This document shows, one piece after another, positions 17,421 through 26,645 of a stretch of 44,777 nt of DNA. The notes beneath the pieces are model-generated. The model made no database searches and had not been told where the DNA came from. It saw nothing but the letters and a program-made list of their open reading frames with translations. Each line of letters starts with the position of its first letter. Position 1 is the first letter of the stretch. The translations under genes were made by a program, and so were the position numbers. The DNA is taken from the NCBI GenBank assembly GCA_007694115.1, contig RECJ01000154.1, positions 1 through 44,777 of the forward strand. Direction: 5' to 3'. This DNA is from Leptolyngbya sp. DLM2.Bin27 (GTDB lineage: Bacteria > Cyanobacteriota > Cyanobacteriia > Phormidesmidales > Phormidesmidaceae).

Positions 17421-20400
17421 CTACAACTGTGGGCGGGGCTGACTTGGCTCCAAATTATAGGTGCTGATCAGCTGTTTAACCTGGGCCAAAACCAGGCGGT
17501 CAGAGTCTTTCTCCATCATGGGCAGCAGTTCTCTAAGGGCGCGGGGGGCAGCCACCGCCAGGTAGCTCAGCACCGCCTCGCGCACAAAGCCAGTGGGGTG
17601 CTGGAGCAGGGCCAGGGTGTGTTCAGCGGTGAGGTTCCAGCGCTGCACCCGGGCCAGGTGAAAGCAGCAGGCGATGGCCCAGTCTGACAGAAAGTTGCGC
17701 AGATCGAGCAGCTGCCGCAGGCGATCGGGTGGCAGTTGCCGCTCATAGGTCATCAGGGAAGTAGAACTGGCCAGGCGCTTGAGTTTTTCGACATTGGGCT
17801 GGCGATCGAGCAAGATCAGAATCGATCGCTTATTGGCCACATCTACCACCGTATCGAGAATTTCAATCCCCCTGGCCCAGCGAGAGGCCGAGCCGCTGAG
17901 GCTAACCTGGGCAGCCTGGATGGCGGTGGCGGGTGACACAAACCGCAGCAGCATAAATAACCGCTCGGTGGCGTCGGTTTGGAGCCCGTCAAGGGCCTCG
18001 CGCAGCAGGTCAGCCTCGGTGCCCCCGATCCGGTTGGAGGCGAGATCGACTTTGGCCGCTAAGATTTGCCCGGCAAAAGCCAGCTCGGTGTTGAGCAGTT
18101 CTTCAATGCCGCTGCGGCCCAGCATGCGATCGAGGGCCACGTCAATCAGGGCTGAGCGTTTTACCCCCGACTCTTGATAGAGGCTGAGCAAGATCCGCAA
18201 AATATGGCGGCGGGTGCTACCCCAGGTGGTGATCAGGTTTTGAATCAAAAACTCTAGGGCAGGTAGGGTGCCAATGCTGCCAATCACCTGCCAGGCCTGG
18301 TTGCGCAGGTGGTCGGGGCGATAGCTGTCGAGGGCTAGATCCTGGAGCATGGGCAGAGCTTCGTTGCCCAGGCGGGTGAGGGCGGCCACGGCGGCTTCGC
18401 GGGTCGATTTGTACTGTAGCGCCTTGAGCAGTGAGGGGTAGTACTTTTTGTACTGGGTGGCGGCGATCGCCTCCAGCAGCGCCCGCCGCACCCGTAGCGA
18501 CGGATCTTGCAGCAGATCGTTGATGTAGATGCTGAGCGACTCCATATAGTCGGCCTCGCCCAGGGCGCGACAGCCCATCACCCGCTCACGCTCTTCGTCA
18601 TGTACGAGCATTTTGCGCAGGGTGGCGGTGGCCTCGGCTCGCTCTTGCAGGTTGCCCCGCCGCAGCATCAGCGATGCGGCGGTGCCCCGCACCACGGCAT
18701 CGACTTCGGGGTGCAGATAGGGACGCAGGTCGTTGATGTCAAAGCTCTCCTGGGTCAGCCACACGTAGCGCAGGGCTAGGGCCAAGATCTCAGGGGTCTG
18801 GTTAGGCTCCTCTAGCAGCCTCTGCACCTGGTCGATATAGGCCGGGTTGGGGTGGCCTAGCATGGCCTCTAGGCTCTGGCGCTGCAAGCCGGGGGACAAA
18901 GTGGCCAGGCGTGGGGCCAAAATTTCGCCGACGTTTTGGGGGTCAATATGGCTGAGCAGCTCAATACAGGATCGCTTGTTGGCCTCTGGGCCCGGCTGCT
19001 CAATCTGTTCGATAAAGGCGCGCTTGAGCACCCGTAGGTTGGCATCTGAGAAGGTCAGCAGGCCCCGCTCGGCCCCGCGCACCAGCAGGTTGAGGTAGCG
19101 CGATCGCAGCAGCCCCATAATCACAAACCAGACCAGGGCGACCACCACCGTACCCAGCAAAAACAGCTGCGCCCGGGCCAGCGGATCGACCAGCCCCATG
19201 TGGTTACAGAAGGCGATGGTGAGCAAAATGGCCACCCCCGTACCCCCCATCGACAGCGGCTCAGCAATGCCACCCACCCACGACTGCACCGTGCTGCGCA
19301 CCCGGTCAGGAATGGGCTGAAACAAAATTGGCCGGGTAGTCGCCACCAGGGTATAGCGCAGCCACTCGTCGCAAAACTTCAGCACCACCAGCCCCACAAA
19401 CAGGGCCGAGGCCCCTAGCCAGCCCGGATAGCTCACCACCAGCGTGGTGAACCCAATCGCCACAATCACCGAAGGCAGCGCCAGGGCCACCTTAAACACC
19501 CCCTCCCGCTCAATCAACCGGCTGGAGGTAAACCACTGGGTAAACAGCTCAATCAGCCCCAGTACGCCGCTAAAAAAGCCCAGAAAAGTGGCAATGGTCT
19601 CGGTGTCTAGCCCCCCATCTAGCTGGTAGAAGAACTGAAACTCAATCGAGAAAGCCAGCATCTGGGCCAGCACAAAAAACGCAAACAGCAGCACCACGTA
19701 CTGCCGGATCGGCCCCTGGAGCTGCTGGCGCGATCGAAAACTCTCCACGGCCTCGGCATCTTCGGCCTGGCGTTTGGGTGAGTCGGGAAAGGCGTGCTCG
19801 TAGTTGCGGCTGAGGTGAAACAAAATACCCGCCCCAATCACCATCATCACAAAAGAGAGCAGCAGCACGTTTTGTAGCCCAATCAGCTGCAGCAGCAGAT
19901 AGACCGAAAAGCCGCTGATCACATCGGCCACCAGGTTGCCGCTGCTGATGATCGGAAAAGCCCGCTTAATTTCGCGAATATTGAACAGCTGGTTGGCCGT
20001 CACCGACAGATTGAGATCATTCAGTCCGTAGATCGCCTCAATCCAGAGCCGCATGGCAAACACCATCGGGGCGGCCAGCCATTCCACCGCCAAGCCCCAG
20101 CGAAACCCTAGGATCGGCAGCGCCATCAGCAGGGCAATTATCACAATCACCCAGCGCAGGGGTAGCCGCCGCTGCAGCCAGGAGTAGACCACGCTCAGCC
20201 CCAGGCCGACCCCAGCGCTAAAGACATAGATCCACGGCAGGCTGGCCGCGCCATACTTGTTCAGAAACAGCGCCGCCGAACTCACCTCCAGCCACAAAAT
20301 ACCCATGGAGGTGGCGGTGTAGAAGGCGAACATGAGCAGGGTGCGCTCTTCGTCGCCAGGACGCAGGTTGATCAAGTCGAGAAACCGCCCCCGCAGGGAC

Positions 20401-20432
20401 TGAATTTCTTGAGCCGGGCCAGATACGCTCAT
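17421..20432 (-). CDS. NTT-like (ATP/ADP translocase family) transporter fused to HEAT repeats
   Basis: A 1003-residue protein. The first about 440 residues hold roughly 12 hydrophobic helices, with features of the nucleotide transporter/MFS-like group (FLNKYGAASLPWIYVFSAG, then GLNDLNLSVTANQLFNIREIKRAFPIISSG). The remaining about 550 residues are soluble helical repeats of the HEAT type (for example AAVAALTRLGNEALPMLQDLA, and RALLEAIAAT). Classic nucleotide translocases stop after the membrane part, at about 500 residues. Free-living cyanobacteria are not expected to import host ATP, so the substrate is open. ATG at 20432 is used. It heads a same-strand run with CNBD, lemA and M48 genes. Confidence 0.82.
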   Translation of the reverse strand: MSVSGPAQEIQSLRGRFLDLINLRPGDEERTLLMFAFYTATSMGILWLEVSSAALFLNKYGAASLPWIYVFSAGVGLGLSVVYSWLQRRLPLRWVIVIIALLMALPILGFRWGLAVEWLAAPMVFAMRLWIEAIYGLNDLNLSVTANQLFNIREIKRAFPIISSGNLVADVISGFSVYLLLQLIGLQNVLLLSFVMMVIGAGILFHLSRNYEHAFPDSPKRQAEDAEAVESFRSRQQLQGPIRQYVVLLFAFFVLAQMLAFSIEFQFFYQLDGGLDTETIATFLGFFSGVLGLIELFTQWFTSSRLIEREGVFKVALALPSVIVAIGFTTLVVSYPGWLGASALFVGLVVLKFCDEWLRYTLVATTRPILFQPIPDRVRSTVQSWVGGIAEPLSMGGTGVAILLTIAFCNHMGLVDPLARAQLFLLGTVVVALVWFVIMGLLRSRYLNLLVRGAERGLLTFSDANLRVLKRAFIEQIEQPGPEANKRSCIELLSHIDPQNVGEILAPRLATLSPGLQRQSLEAMLGHPNPAYIDQVQRLLEEPNQTPEILALALRYVWLTQESFDINDLRPYLHPEVDAVVRGTAASLMLRRGNLQERAEATATLRKMLVHDEERERVMGCRALGEADYMESLSIYINDLLQDPSLRVRRALLEAIAATQYKKYYPSLLKALQYKSTREAAVAALTRLGNEALPMLQDLALDSYRPDHLRNQAWQVIGSIGTLPALEFLIQNLITTWGSTRRHILRILLSLYQESGVKRSALIDVALDRMLGRSGIEELLNTELAFAGQILAAKVDLASNRIGGTEADLLREALDGLQTDATERLFMLLRFVSPATAIQAAQVSLSGSASRWARGIEILDTVVDVANKRSILILLDRQPNVEKLKRLASSTSLMTYERQLPPDRLRQLLDLRNFLSDWAIACCFHLARVQRWNLTAEHTLALLQHPTGFVREAVLSYLAVAAPRALRELLPMMEKDSDRLVLAQVKQLISTYNLEPSQPRPQL

Positions 20433-20709
20433 GCCAGATACAGTGACGGTGGGCTATTGCTATTGCCTCAAGCATACCCAATTCGCGGGATGTGGGCGGG
20501 TGGGGTGGGGGCTGGGGTAGGTGGAGGGTGGAGAGTGGAAAACAGCAATTTTAAGCCAGGACTTTCGAGATACTATTGAGGTTTGCTAGTTTGTCTGTAG
20601 CCAGTTCTGGTGCTGGTTTCCACCCTCGTCATCTCAGGCTCCTATGGTTAACTCTTCTTCTATGATCCCCGGTTCGGCGGTGGCTCCTCAGCAGACCCAT
20701 CAGCAGGCG

Positions 20710-21231
20710 ATGAAGCACACCCTCTCTGTGCTGGTTGAAGACGAAGCTGGGGTACTCAGCCGCATTGCCGGTCTGTTTGCCCGGCGGGGGTTTAACATCG
20801 AGAGCCTGGCGGTGGGGCCAGCAGAAACCTCGGGCATTTCTCGCATCACCATGGTGGTGCCGGGCGATGACTCAGTAATTGAGCAGCTGACCAAGCAGCT
20901 CTATAAGTTGATCAACGTGATCAAGGTCAACGACATCACCGATACCCCCTGCGTCGAGCGGGAGCTGATGCTGCTGAAGGTCAATGCCAACAGCACCACA
21001 CGCTCGGAGGTGATTGAGTTTGCCCAGATTTTCCGAGCACGGGTGGTCGATGTATCCGAAGATTCTGTCACCCTAGAGGTGGTGGGCGACCCGGGCAAAC
21101 TGGTGGCGATTGTGCAGGTGCTAAATCGGTTTGGCATTCGTGAGATCGCGCGCACGGGCAAAATTGCCCTGCCCCGCGAGTCGGGGGTCAACACCGAATA
21201 CCTCAAGTCTCTAGAACGAAAGTTTCAGTAA
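20710..21231 (+). CDS. ilvH: Acetolactate synthase small (regulatory) subunit
   Basis: Regulatory subunit that gives valine feedback control to acetohydroxyacid synthase in branched-chain amino acid synthesis. An N-terminal ACT domain ([31 protein letters not shown]) is followed by the C-terminal regulatory domain ([20 protein letters not shown]). From the ATG at 20710 it has 173 residues, the family length. An in-frame ATG at 20644 would add 22 residues with no family match and has no better ribosome binding site. It lies 15 bp before dapB, so the two amino-acid genes are probably co-transcribed. The large subunit gene is not in the window. Confidence 0.93.
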   Translation: MKHTLSVLVEDEAGVLSRIAGLFARRGFNIESLAVGPAETSGISRITMVVPGDDSVIEQLTKQLYKLINVIKVNDITDTPCVERELMLLKVNANSTTRSEVIEFAQIFRARVVDVSEDSVTLEVVGDPGKLVAIVQVLNRFGIREIARTGKIALPRESGVNTEYLKSLERKFQ

Positions 21232-21246
21232 GGGTGGCAACTCACT

Positions 21247-22071
21247 ATGACTGCTCAAACCACTATTCCCGTTGTGGTTAACGGTGCCTGCGGCAAAATG
21301 GGCCGAGAGGTGATCAAGGCCGTAGCCGAGGCCGAGGGCCTGACCCTGGTGGGGGCGATTGACAAAAACCCGGCCCAAATGGGGGAAGACATTGGCGAGG
21401 TGATTGGCTACCGGCCCCTTGAGGTACCGATCATGACTGATCTAGAGGCCACCCTAGTGGCGGCCCAGAGCGAGGGGCTGGCGGTGATGGTTGACTTTAC
21501 CCACCCCGACAGCGTCTATGAGTCGGTGCGGGCGGCGATCGCCTACGGCGTGCGTCCAGTGGTGGGCACCACGGGCCTCAGCAACCAGCAGATTCTAGAT
21601 CTGGCGGAGTTTGCCGACAAGGCCAGCATTGGCTGTCTGATCGTGCCCAACTTTTCCATTGGGGTGGTGCTGATGCAGCAGGCGGCCCAGCAGGCGGCCC
21701 AGTACTTTGACCATGTAGAAATTATCGAGCTGCACCACAACCAAAAGGCCGATGCCCCCAGCGGCACCGCTGTACAGACAGCCCAAATGCTGGCGGAGGC
21801 CCAAAAGACCTTTAACGTTCCCCTGGTGAAGGAGACTGAGACCATACCTGGGGCGCGGGGCGGGGCCACCGCCGAGGGGATCAACATTCACAGCGTGCGC
21901 CTGCCGGGGCTGATTGCCCATCAGGAGATCTTGTTTGGCTCGCCGGGGCAGCTCTATACCCTGCGTCACGACACCAGCGATCGCGCCAGCTTTATGCCCG
22001 GCGTGCTGCTGTGCATTCGCCGGGTGATGGCGCTCAAGTCGCTAATCTATGGCCTCGACAAGGTGCTGTAG
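21247..22071 (+). CDS. dapB: 4-hydroxy-tetrahydrodipicolinate reductase
   Basis: NAD(P)H-dependent enzyme of the diaminopimelate/lysine pathway, 274 residues. The N-terminal nucleotide-binding loop NGACGKMG (12-19), the TTGL segment and the catalytic/substrate motif [15 protein letters not shown] (about 160-174) are all present. Length is normal for cyanobacteria. It follows ilvH closely and converges on the DUF2062 gene; heptad element B fills the gap. Confidence 0.97.
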   Translation: MTAQTTIPVVVNGACGKMGREVIKAVAEAEGLTLVGAIDKNPAQMGEDIGEVIGYRPLEVPIMTDLEATLVAAQSEGLAVMVDFTHPDSVYESVRAAIAYGVRPVVGTTGLSNQQILDLAEFADKASIGCLIVPNFSIGVVLMQQAAQQAAQYFDHVEIIELHHNQKADAPSGTAVQTAQMLAEAQKTFNVPLVKETETIPGARGGATAEGINIHSVRLPGLIAHQEILFGSPGQLYTLRHDTSDRASFMPGVLLCIRRVMALKSLIYGLDKVL

Positions 22072-22091
22072 AGATGCGGTAGGGGTGGGGG

Positions 22092-22167
22092 CTAGTACAG
22101 GAAGGCAGAAGGATGAAGGCAGAAGGATGAAGGCAGAAGGGGAGCTACTTCTGCCTTCGACTACTGG
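22092..22167. repeat. Heptad repeat element (copy B) between convergent genes
   Basis: Starts CTAGTACAGGAAGGCAGAA and ends TTCTGCCTTCGACTACTGG, an imperfect terminal inverted repeat. Inside are heptads GAAGGCA, GAAGGAT, GAAGGCA, GAAGGAT, GAAGGCA (22101-22135). Its ends match copy A at 8310-8417 in the reverse orientation. It overlaps the last codons of the DUF2062 gene (stop at 22161). Confidence 0.85.
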
Positions 22168-22700
22168 AGATCTAGGTCTTGCAGCTTTTGCTGCTGGCGG
22201 GCTAGGCGGCGCGATCGCACCCGGATGATCAGCGGCAGACCAATAAAATAGCTGACCACCCCGGCCACCACCCCCACCACCGTGCTGCCCAGCATCAGCC
22301 GCACCGAGACCTCAGTGCCCAGATCCATCCAGCTGCGGAGGGTGTCGGGGTCGTCAAAGACTTGGGTGCTGCCGCCGCCTAAAACCCAGTGGCCCACCTG
22401 GTAGTTAAAGGCGAAAATGGGCACATAGGTAAAGGGGTTGCTGATCCAGGTGGCGGCGGCGGCCATCAGCCGATTGCCCCGCAGCACCGTGGCGACCCCA
22501 ATGCCGAGGATAGTTTGAAAGCCAAACAGCGGAAAACAACCCGAAAAGATCCCCGCTGCCAGGCCTCGGGTCAGCTGCTCCGGACTGCCCTGGAGCCGCA
22601 AAAACCTCAGATATACATAGCGGAGCCGCCGCCGCCACTGGGGCCGGGATCTTTTGCGCATTGAAGACGTTGGGCTAGAGGGTAAATCGGCGGTGGTCAT
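22161..22700 (-). CDS. DUF2062 domain membrane protein
   Basis: Small membrane protein of 179 residues. A basic N-terminus (RKRSRPQWRRRLRYVYLRFL) is followed by the DUF2062 pattern: GSPEQLTRGLAAGIFSGCFP, then helices and WISNPFTYVPIFAFNYQVG, and a final helix near 130-160. The family is common in cyanobacteria and of unknown function. The 3' end runs into the heptad element B, which supplies its last residues. It is divergent from mnmE. Confidence 0.9.
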   Translation of the reverse strand: MTTADLPSSPTSSMRKRSRPQWRRRLRYVYLRFLRLQGSPEQLTRGLAAGIFSGCFPLFGFQTILGIGVATVLRGNRLMAAAATWISNPFTYVPIFAFNYQVGHWVLGGGSTQVFDDPDTLRSWMDLGTEVSVRLMLGSTVVGVVAGVVSYFIGLPLIIRVRSRRLARQQQKLQDLDLQ

Positions 22701-23078
22701 AGATGAGTAAACCAGAGGCTAACATTGCCTACGCAGCTAGGGAAGCGGGATCAGAGAACCATCGGCTGCGATCGCAGACGGAGCCCATCACCATTCGCTT
22801 GATAGACTACCAGTGGAGCCGTCAGCAGCCGCTGACGGCAAAACCTGAGAAGCGCGTAAAGATTCTTTTCTATTCTACCCAGTAGATTGTGGGTTTATCA
22901 GGGGATGACTGGGTTTACCGACTTGCCCCTGGGCTTCAATGTCTCTTCACCATTCAGGATCGAAGCTATGACTGGCGCTGCCGCTCAAGATCTGACCCTG
23001 CCCCCCGCCGATCGGGGCCATTGTGTGGGGATCGCTCCCCAGGGCCATAGGTTTGCTGACCAAACGGCTCAGGGCAAG
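22701..23078. other. Divergent gap between DUF2062 gene and mnmE
   Basis: A 378-bp region if mnmE starts at 23079. A 60-codon ORF at 22703-22885 has no recognisable features and is probably chance. The reading frame of mnmE is open further upstream, but its translation there is not family-like. No repeat or hairpin stands out. Confidence 0.5.
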
Positions 23079-24470
23079 ATGGCCCAGGGCGAGACCATTG
23101 TGGCAATCGCCACCGCCATTGCCCCCCAGCAGGGCAGCGTCGGCATCGTGCGGCTGTCGGGGGCCGAGGCGGTGGCGATCGCCCGCACCATCTTCTACGT
23201 GCCCGGCCAGCAGCCCTGGGAGAGCCACCGGATTCTCTACGGCCAGGTGCGCGATCCCCAAACGAGTCGGCCCGTGGATGAAGCCCTGCTGTTGCTGATG
23301 CTGGCCCCCCGCTCCTACACCCGCGAAGACGTGGTGGAGTTTCACTGCCACGGCGGGCTGATGGCGGTGCAGCAGGTGCTGGGGCTCTGCGTGGCCCAGG
23401 GGGCGCGGCTGGCGGAGCCGGGGGAGTTTACCCTGCGGGCCTTTTTGAACGGGCGGCTCGATCTGACCCAGGCCGAGGGGGTGGCCGATCTGGTGGCGGC
23501 CCAGTCAACGTTGGCGGCCAAGACCGCCCTGGCCGGGGTGCAGGGCAAACTGACCGCCCCGATCCGCCAGCTGCGCTCGACCTGCCTCGACCTGCTGGCG
23601 GAGGTCGAAGCCCGGATTGACTTTGAGGACGACCTGCCGCCCCTAGATGAGCCGGCGGTGCGGGGGCAAATTGCGGCGGTGCGGGCGGCGGTAGAGGGCA
23701 TTTTGGCCACCGCCGAATCGGGCGAACTGCTGCGTACGGGGCTAAAGGTGGCGATTGTCGGTCGCCCCAACGTCGGCAAGTCGAGTCTGTTAAATGCCTG
23801 GAGCCGCTGCGATCGCGCCATTGTTACCGCCCTGCCCGGCACCACCCGCGACGTGGTGGAGTCACAGCTGGTGGTGGGTGGCATTCCCATTCAGGTGCTG
23901 GATACGGCGGGCATTCGCGAGGCCAGCGACCCGGTAGAGCAGCTGGGGATCGCGCGATCGCGCCAGGTGGCCCAGGCCGCCGACCTGGTGCTGCTCACCC
24001 TCGACGCCGCCGCCGGGTGGACTGAGGCCGATGCGGCGCTCTACGGGTCGGTGCAGGCAGCTCAGGCGGGCAGCGATCGGCCGCTGATTTTGGTGGTCAA
24101 TAAAATTGACTTGGTAGAGGCCAGCACCCTGGCGCAGCTGGCGCTGCCGCCTCGACCCACCGTCTACACCGCCGCTGCCCAGCAGCAGGGCATTGACGAT
24201 CTAGAGCAGGCCATTCTCAACGCCATCCATGCCGACAGGCTCACCCCCGGCAATCTAGAGTTCACCATTAACCAGCGCCAGGCGGCGGCCCTCACCCAGG
24301 CCAGAACGGCGCTCTGCCAGGTGCAGCAGACCATTGACCATCAGCTACCGCTGGATTTTTGGACGATTGATCTCAGAAGTGCGATCGCCGCCCTAGGCAG
24401 TGTTACCGGCGACGAAATCACCGAATCAATGCTCGACGAAATCTTCAGCCGCTTCTGCATCGGCAAGTGA
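23079..24470 (+). CDS. mnmE: tRNA modification GTPase MnmE (TrmE)
   Basis: GTPase that works with MnmG to modify U34 of certain tRNAs. From the ATG at 23079 it has 463 residues. The N-terminal folate-binding domain has the motif [10 protein letters not shown] (19-28), the G domain has G1 GRPNVGKS (228-235), the switch TT (255-256), DTAGI and NKID, and the C-terminus is CIGK with the catalytic cysteine. The frame stays open back to 22887, but those 64 residues are not like the family, which usually begins with the [12 protein letters not shown] strand. Confidence 0.96.
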   Translation: MAQGETIVAIATAIAPQQGSVGIVRLSGAEAVAIARTIFYVPGQQPWESHRILYGQVRDPQTSRPVDEALLLLMLAPRSYTREDVVEFHCHGGLMAVQQVLGLCVAQGARLAEPGEFTLRAFLNGRLDLTQAEGVADLVAAQSTLAAKTALAGVQGKLTAPIRQLRSTCLDLLAEVEARIDFEDDLPPLDEPAVRGQIAAVRAAVEGILATAESGELLRTGLKVAIVGRPNVGKSSLLNAWSRCDRAIVTALPGTTRDVVESQLVVGGIPIQVLDTAGIREASDPVEQLGIARSRQVAQAADLVLLTLDAAAGWTEADAALYGSVQAAQAGSDRPLILVVNKIDLVEASTLAQLALPPRPTVYTAAAQQQGIDDLEQAILNAIHADRLTPGNLEFTINQRQAAALTQARTALCQVQQTIDHQLPLDFWTIDLRSAIAALGSVTGDEITESMLDEIFSRFCIGK

Positions 24471-24540
24471 TCCTCCGGCTTGGGACTGTCCTTCACCAAA
24501 TCCCAATCCCACAACCCCGATTCCAAACAGGAGACTGGCG

Positions 24541-24563
24541 TAGGGACAAACGGTGTTTGCCTA
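24541..24563. repeat. Degenerate GGGGCA-type palindrome between convergent genes
   Basis: TAGG(GA)CAAAC / GGT / GTTTGCCTA: a 9-bp stem with a 2-nt bulge, between mnmE and the O-methyltransferase stop. It looks like a decayed copy of the palindromes at 26926 and 30768. Confidence 0.6.
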
Positions 24564-24663
24564 ACCCAACCGTGGCTAGCCAAGGCGGATTCAGTATCAG
24601 GTGCTGGGTTTCAGATATTAGGGATGGTGGGTTGATTAAGGTCGGACTGTACTAGATTCGGAT

Positions 24664-25329
24664 CTAGCGCTTTTTCATCGCCAGGGTGAGGCCATCGGCG
24701 ATCGGTAGCAGGCTTGCCACCACGCGGCTGTCCTGGTGAATTGCCGCATTGAGCTGGCGCAGCACGTTAGTGCGCTGGTCTTGCACGGCAGGGTCAGCCA
24801 CCTGGCCCGACCACAGCATATTGTCGAGGACAACCAGCCCGCCGGGGCGCACCAGCTGAAGAGCCTGCTCGTAATAGGTGGGGTAGCCGCTCTTGTCGGC
24901 GTCGATAAAGGCAAAGTCAAAGCTGTTGACCTCCCCCGCCTCAATTAGCTGGGCCAGGGTATCGGCGGCAGGAGCGATGCGCAGATCAATTTTGTCGGCC
25001 ACCCCAGCTTTTTCCCAGTAGCGGCGGGCAATCGCCGTGTACTCTGCACTTACGTCACAGGCCACCAGCCTGCCCTCAGCGGGCAGTGCCAGGGCCACCC
25101 GCAGGGTGCTATAGCCCGTAAACACACCCACTTCTAGCGCCTTAGTTACTCCCAACAGCTGCACCAGCAGGGCCATAAACTGCCCCTGCTCAGGGGCAAT
25201 CTGCATCTGTCCCATGGGGTGCTGGGCAGTCTCATGGCGCAGGGCAACCAGCACCTCTGGCTCCTGCAACGAATGATCGATCAAGTAGCGGTAGAGGCGA
25301 TCGTCGAGGGGCAGCATTTGATTGCTCAT
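24664..25329 (-). CDS. Class I SAM-dependent O-methyltransferase (caffeoyl-CoA type)
   Basis: Soluble 221-residue methyltransferase of the O-methyltransferase family 3 / caffeoyl-CoA OMT type. The SAM-binding motif ALEVGVFTGYSTLRVALALP is clear, as are the acidic VACDVS after strand 2 and the metal-site segment FAFIDADKSGYPTYY, with LDNMLWSG downstream. The small-molecule substrate cannot be told. The ATG at 25329 is preferred; the longer ORF from 25404 adds 25 residues outside the family. Confidence 0.93.
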   Translation of the reverse strand: MSNQMLPLDDRLYRYLIDHSLQEPEVLVALRHETAQHPMGQMQIAPEQGQFMALLVQLLGVTKALEVGVFTGYSTLRVALALPAEGRLVACDVSAEYTAIARRYWEKAGVADKIDLRIAPAADTLAQLIEAGEVNSFDFAFIDADKSGYPTYYEQALQLVRPGGLVVLDNMLWSGQVADPAVQDQRTNVLRQLNAAIHQDSRVVASLLPIADGLTLAMKKR

Positions 25330-25465
25330 GGCGGCGGTAGACCCACATAGTTTGAGAAGAAAGTCGAGGGTTTTGCCAACCCAGGTGGGGATTTGATTTA
25401 CCATAGCACCGCATAGGTCTCACCCTCGACGGCAAATGGGCGCTCGGCCCACGGGAGGATACTCC

Positions 25466-25660
25466 ATGGATGATGCGGATTCTGTTGTGCAAATTTCGGC
25501 TATGACCGGCTGGATTATTGGCGTTAGCCACAACAAAGACCGGGGCTACCAGTGCTGGATTGTCAACCCCGATTTAGACGTGCTCAGCGACGGCACCTTT
25601 TACACCACCAGCAGCGCCGCCATGTCGGCGGGGCGCTCCTTTGTAGAGCGCTACTGCTAG
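25466..25660 (+). CDS. Small conserved hypothetical protein
   Basis: A 64-residue soluble protein starting MDDADSVVQISAMTGW. The ATG at 25466 has GGAGG 7 nt upstream, a good reason to accept it as a gene. The sequence (GVSHNKDRGYQCWIVNPDL, then DGTFYTTSSAAMSAGRSFVE) looks like a compact beta-rich domain with a C-terminal helix. I do not recognise its function. It is divergent from the O-methyltransferase. Confidence 0.65.
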   Translation: MDDADSVVQISAMTGWIIGVSHNKDRGYQCWIVNPDLDVLSDGTFYTTSSAAMSAGRSFVERYC

Positions 25661-25715
25661 CTGCCTGCCGCCCAGGGCCGGCACCTCTACATCGGGGTAT
25701 CTCTGATCCAGAGAT

Positions 25716-25757
25716 CTGCTTAGGCCACACTGCTTAGGCTACACTGCTTAGGCCACA
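25716..25757. repeat. Three tandem 14-bp (2 x 7) repeats overlapping a stop codon
   Basis: Unit CTGCTTAGGCCACA, three copies (the second has one change), 25716-25757. Each unit is two heptads, so it keeps the 7-bp phase of the other arrays. It sits between convergent genes. The last copy supplies the end and stop codon (TAA at 25748-25750) of the SRPBCC gene. Confidence 0.85.
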
Positions 25758-26338
25758 CTGTAGCGATCGCAGAGCACCCGCCTCATCTGCTTCATATTGC
25801 CGGGCAGGTCAATTTTAATCGCCTGCTCAATTAGAAAAGTGGGCACCGGGATAGTGGGTGCAGCCTGCACGGAATAGGTCAGCAGCGTGCCCTGGTTAAA
25901 GTCTTGCAGATGCAAATCGGCGGCAAAGTGCGAAAACGTACCCTGTTCGAGGCGAAATTGAATGCTCTCGCAGACGGTTTCTACCACCTTTAAGTAAATT
26001 TCCACCTGGGCGGTGAGCACCATAAACCCCTTGCGCCCCACCTGGTACAGCCGTCGGTAGCGCTGGGTACTGGTTTTGATGGTCTCGATCACTTCACTGT
26101 GCACAATGTTGGGAAAATACTGAGTCCAGCAGCTGTAGTTAGTCACCTGGGGCCAGATTTGAGGCCGCGCCAGGGGTACATACATATGGGCTGTCACCGC
26201 ACCACCGTCTTGCTTAGGCTGAGATTTGAGCAACACATCGCCCCGTAGCAGGGCCACCTGATCGCCTGGAGAAAACTGAGCCAAAAAATTCTTCGTCGCT
26301 TCAGTCTCTTGGATTACCTGCGCGTTACTGACAACCAT
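25748..26338 (-). CDS. SRPBCC (START-like) ligand-binding family protein
   Basis: Soluble protein of 196 residues. The pattern PLARPQIWPQVTNYSCWTQYFPNI is the typical first part of SRPBCC/polyketide-cyclase-like folds, followed by alternating strands and a long C-terminal helix (LIEQAIKIDLPGNMKQMRRVL). Such proteins bind hydrophobic ligands; the ligand is unknown. The ATG at 26338 has GAGGAG about 7 nt upstream. The last codons lie in a tandem repeat, so the C-terminus may vary between strains. Confidence 0.85.
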   Translation of the reverse strand: MVVSNAQVIQETEATKNFLAQFSPGDQVALLRGDVLLKSQPKQDGGAVTAHMYVPLARPQIWPQVTNYSCWTQYFPNIVHSEVIETIKTSTQRYRRLYQVGRKGFMVLTAQVEIYLKVVETVCESIQFRLEQGTFSHFAADLHLQDFNQGTLLTYSVQAAPTIPVPTFLIEQAIKIDLPGNMKQMRRVLCDRYSVA

Positions 26339-26466
26339 CGATCTACTCCTCGCTAACAACTCGACCCGACTGCAACGTCGGGATCACAACCTCACCGATG
26401 CCCTAGGCCAGGGCGTAGCCGAGGCACAGGTTAAGCTGGCCGATCGCCAAGGCCCCCATGGCCAAT

Positions 26467-26480
26467 TCGGTATATACCGA
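26467..26480. promoter_or_regulatory. Perfect 14-bp palindrome in a divergent promoter region
   Basis: TCGGTATATACCGA, about 130 bp upstream of the SRPBCC start and 166 bp upstream of the small membrane gene. It is a plausible site for a dimeric regulator controlling both directions; no known regulator motif was recognised. Confidence 0.4.
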
Positions 26481-26549
26481 TAGGACGATTGGGCTATGCT
26501 ACTCCCATTGCGCGGTTTTTTCTATTTAACGTCGGATATAACTAGGACT

Positions 26550-26588
26550 CTTGTGAAGCCGTAAGATCATTACGAGGCTTTCACCAAG
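26550..26588 (+). promoter_or_regulatory. Hairpin in the leader of the small membrane protein gene
   Basis: CTTGTGAAGCCGTAA pairs with TTACGAGGCTTTCACCAAG, with small bulges, around GATCA. It ends 57 bp before the ATG at 26646. It follows a possible -10 box (TATAAC near 26537), so it would be transcribed as 5' leader structure. Confidence 0.45.
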
Positions 26589-26645
26589 CGCCTCAGTATT
26601 CTCCCTTAGCCCGGTAAAAGCTTTATATGCGGAGTCATTGCTGCC

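Larger units (their letters stand above)
26339..26645. other. Divergent gap between SRPBCC gene and small membrane protein gene
   Basis: A 307-bp region with two symmetric elements, listed separately (26467-26480 and 26550-26588). It also holds a possible -10 box TATAAC near 26537. No gene is supported in it. Confidence 0.55.

Noticed and set aside
22703..22885. 60-codon ORF between the DUF2062 gene and mnmE
   Set aside because: No good ribosome binding site, no domain or helix pattern; probably chance.
22887..23078. N-terminal extension of mnmE
   Set aside because: The frame is open, but the residues do not resemble MnmE, and the family start fits 23079.
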